IMG/VR virus record: IMGVR_UViG_3300017725_000065
Coordinates: 1-24,824 of that record
DNA from: a virus
Length of the DNA stretch: 24,824 nucleotides
Strand: one strand, 5' to 3'
Below, in pieces: positions 23,835-24,824 of the stretch (the stretch's first letter is position 1; each line of letters starts with the position of its first letter). The notes under the pieces were generated by a model. That model made no database searches, was not told the DNA's origin, and saw only the letters and a list, made by a program, of their open reading frames with translations. Made by a program: the position numbers and the translations under genes.

Positions 23835-24563
23835 ATGACCTCAGAAATACATCAACTATTTGCAGTTCCGTTCGATATGCCAAATAATTTAGACGCAGTT
23901 ATCCGCGCAAGCAACATGAACAAGAAGCAGTTAGCGAAAGCAGCTGGTATTATGCCGGAGACACTTTCCAGGCATATTCATGGCAAAGTACAGATGACTT
24001 TAGAGAATGCTGAGAGGTATGCCGAAATACTCAATGTGAGTGTGCAAAAGATAATGTTTGTTAATCCAGCAACGCCAATCGTTGGTTCTGCAATACTAAA
24101 AAATAACGAAATAATACGACAATTTTACAATACCTGGACTGAAGGTGTGCAAATTCCAGCCTACTTAGGTGAGGATTTATGCGCTGTAAAATATACATCT
24201 GAAACAGGTTATACTGGCCTCTGGTACGAATATAGCAATGCTCTATGCTTTTATTTAAAAGATCCAATAATAAATCATTACGTTCATCAGTCATGTATGC
24301 AGAACTCATGCATAGCTATGCTTGAAGATGAAATTAAATTACCAAATCAAAATCCTACGCGACTGATTGCTGGGGTTTTATATCCAGAGCCAGGAGAGCT
24401 TTACACAATAGACAGTCCAAAAAATGGCGTACATTTTCGTGGCTTAAAAGTCAGATGGGCTACACCATATGTGTCTGCTTTATTTAGGCCAGATCTGCGT
24501 GGCGTTACGATTGTAGACATAGAATCGGAACATACCGATCCGTATAAATTTATCAATTCTTGA
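23835..24563 (+). CDS. CI-like phage repressor with N-terminal HTH, 242 aa
   Basis: This is the only complete plus-strand gene. Residues about 19-75 form an HTH_3-type domain: 'NMNKKQLAKAAGIMPETLSR' with 'HIHGK' after the recognition helix and 'AERYAEILNVSVQKIMF' closing the bundle. The C-terminal 160 residues are beta-rich, with 'GLWYEYSNALCFYLKDP', 'AGVLYPEPGELYTIDSP' and 'VRWATPYVSALFRP'. I see no clear Ser-Lys pair of LexA/CI autoproteases, so induction may not use RecA-stimulated cleavage. The start is supported by AAGGTGAG, five bases upstream. A divergent Cro-like gene and shared operators make a lysogeny switch the best reading. Confidence 0.85.
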   Translation: MTSEIHQLFAVPFDMPNNLDAVIRASNMNKKQLAKAAGIMPETLSRHIHGKVQMTLENAERYAEILNVSVQKIMFVNPATPIVGSAILKNNEIIRQFYNTWTEGVQIPAYLGEDLCAVKYTSETGYTGLWYEYSNALCFYLKDPIINHYVHQSCMQNSCIAMLEDEIKLPNQNPTRLIAGVLYPEPGELYTIDSPKNGVHFRGLKVRWATPYVSALFRPDLRGVTIVDIESEHTDPYKFINS

Positions 24564-24564
24564 C
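24552..24564 (+). promoter_or_regulatory. Operator-like repeat ATCAATTCTTGAC, copy 1
   Basis: This 13-bp sequence is repeated exactly at 24608-24620 and shares its CAATTCTTG core with the site between the divergent regulators. It overlaps the last codons and stop of the repressor gene. Its TTGAC end forms a -35 box. Confidence 0.6.
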
Positions 24565-24588
24565 CGTTACTATTCAACTCTATATTCT
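24560..24588 (+). promoter_or_regulatory. Candidate rightward promoter TTGACC-N17-TATTCT
   Basis: The -35 box TTGACC (24560-24565) and -10 box TATTCT (24583-24588) have ideal 17-nt spacing and lie before the plus-strand gene at 24673. The -35 overlaps the first ATCAATTCTTGAC repeat, so repressor binding would block it. Confidence 0.5.
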
Positions 24589-24607
24589 TTTTCTTGCACG
24601 TTCTTAA

Positions 24608-24620
24608 ATCAATTCTTGAC
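24608..24620 (+). promoter_or_regulatory. Operator-like repeat ATCAATTCTTGAC, copy 2
   Basis: Exact second copy, 56 bp from the first. It lies in the leader of the plus-strand gene at 24673. A possible promoter starting with its TTGAC has only a poor -10 (TTATTT), so it may be mainly a binding site. Confidence 0.6.
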
Positions 24621-24672
24621 TTCTTTTTTCTAAGCTGATTATTTGAAAGTGCGACAAGAAATGGAGTAACTG

Positions 24673-24824
24673 ATGTTTGACATCCCACAATGGGCTGTTC
24701 GACATGACTACTTTCATCATTCTAACCCTCGTTCTGGTGATCGGGCGAAGAAGTTATTTGAGAAAGTACATGTCAGACCAGCTCTTAAAAAAGCGTTTGA
24801 AACGCTAAAGAATATTGAGGCACA
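24673..24824 (+). CDS. Unrecognised plus-strand protein, 3' end beyond window
   Basis: An ATG preceded by GGAG (seven bases upstream) opens a frame that runs to the window edge (50 codons). It starts MFDIPQWAVRHDYFHHSNPR and continues Lys/Arg-rich (FEKVHVRPALKKAFETLKN). No family is recognised from this fragment. It follows the repressor in the same direction but has its own candidate promoter, so it may begin a rightward operon. Confidence 0.6.
   Translation, partial: MFDIPQWAVRHDYFHHSNPRSGDRAKKLFEKVHVRPALKKAFETLKNIEA

Noticed and set aside
24401-24688. Minus-strand 95-aa ORF opposite the repressor end
   Set aside because: It overlaps the conserved C-terminus of the repressor and the operator repeats, and has no coding features of its own.
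1-24824. CRISPR array, insertion sequence, diversity-generating retroelement or lysis cassette
   Set aside because: No regularly spaced repeats, transposase, reverse transcriptase, holin or endolysin motif was found on either strand.

Overview
The window is one contiguous piece of a podovirus (T7-like short-tailed phage or prophage), with almost every gene on the minus strand, so transcription of the virion genes runs from high to low coordinates. Moderate A+T content, the tail-fibre modules (a 'DDRYLG' to 'DNDGDALIDGALFF' block and a 'DTLTGSL' block) and the overall gene set are of the kind seen in phages of marine bacteria, probably alphaproteobacteria. That host assignment is inference, since no host gene, integrase or attachment site is visible. 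Neither end of the phage is in the window: a tail-fibre gene runs off the left edge and an unrecognised plus-strand gene runs off the right edge.

Right end (about 23.5-24.8 kb) is a lysogeny-type switch. A plus-strand 242-aa HTH repressor lies back to back with a minus-strand 70-aa Cro-like HTH protein. The core CAATTCTTG occurs three times exactly and once in degenerate form around the two promoters. From the Cro-like gene a tightly overlapping minus-strand early operon runs down to about 21.75 kb: VRR-NUC nuclease, a small two-CXXC zinc protein, a PAPS-reductase-like PP-loop protein and two small unknown proteins. A 197-nt gap rich in TGTGT/ACACA palindromes then precedes a DUF6362-like gene that ends the early region.

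Middle (18.8-21.1 kb) is the early/late boundary and packaging module. A 357-nt gene-free leader with a minus-strand intrinsic terminator is followed by the small terminase, a 271-nt gap with a strong palindrome, and the large terminase. The position of the DUF6362-like gene and the terminator suggests Q-type antitermination of the late operon (inference).

Left three quarters (1-18.8 kb) is the virion module, in order: an acidic PE-repeat protein, a 67-aa protein, portal, Bbp19-like protein, scaffold, major capsid protein, capsid-associated protein, intrinsic terminator, tail tubular protein A (adaptor), tail tubular protein B (nozzle), gp14-like internal protein, 587-aa and 1030-aa internal or ejected proteins, a 57-aa protein, a second intrinsic terminator, a 1087-aa ejection-type protein and a T7 gp17-type tail fibre. 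Most neighbours overlap by 1-4 nt (TAATG or ATGA), which implies translational coupling. The two internal terminators probably set down the expression of the tail and core genes relative to capsid. Placing the terminases before the portal, instead of at the end as in T7, and adding a repressor switch makes this a mosaic, probably temperate, T7-like phage. No polymerase, lysis, integrase, tRNA or CRISPR sequence was recognised.
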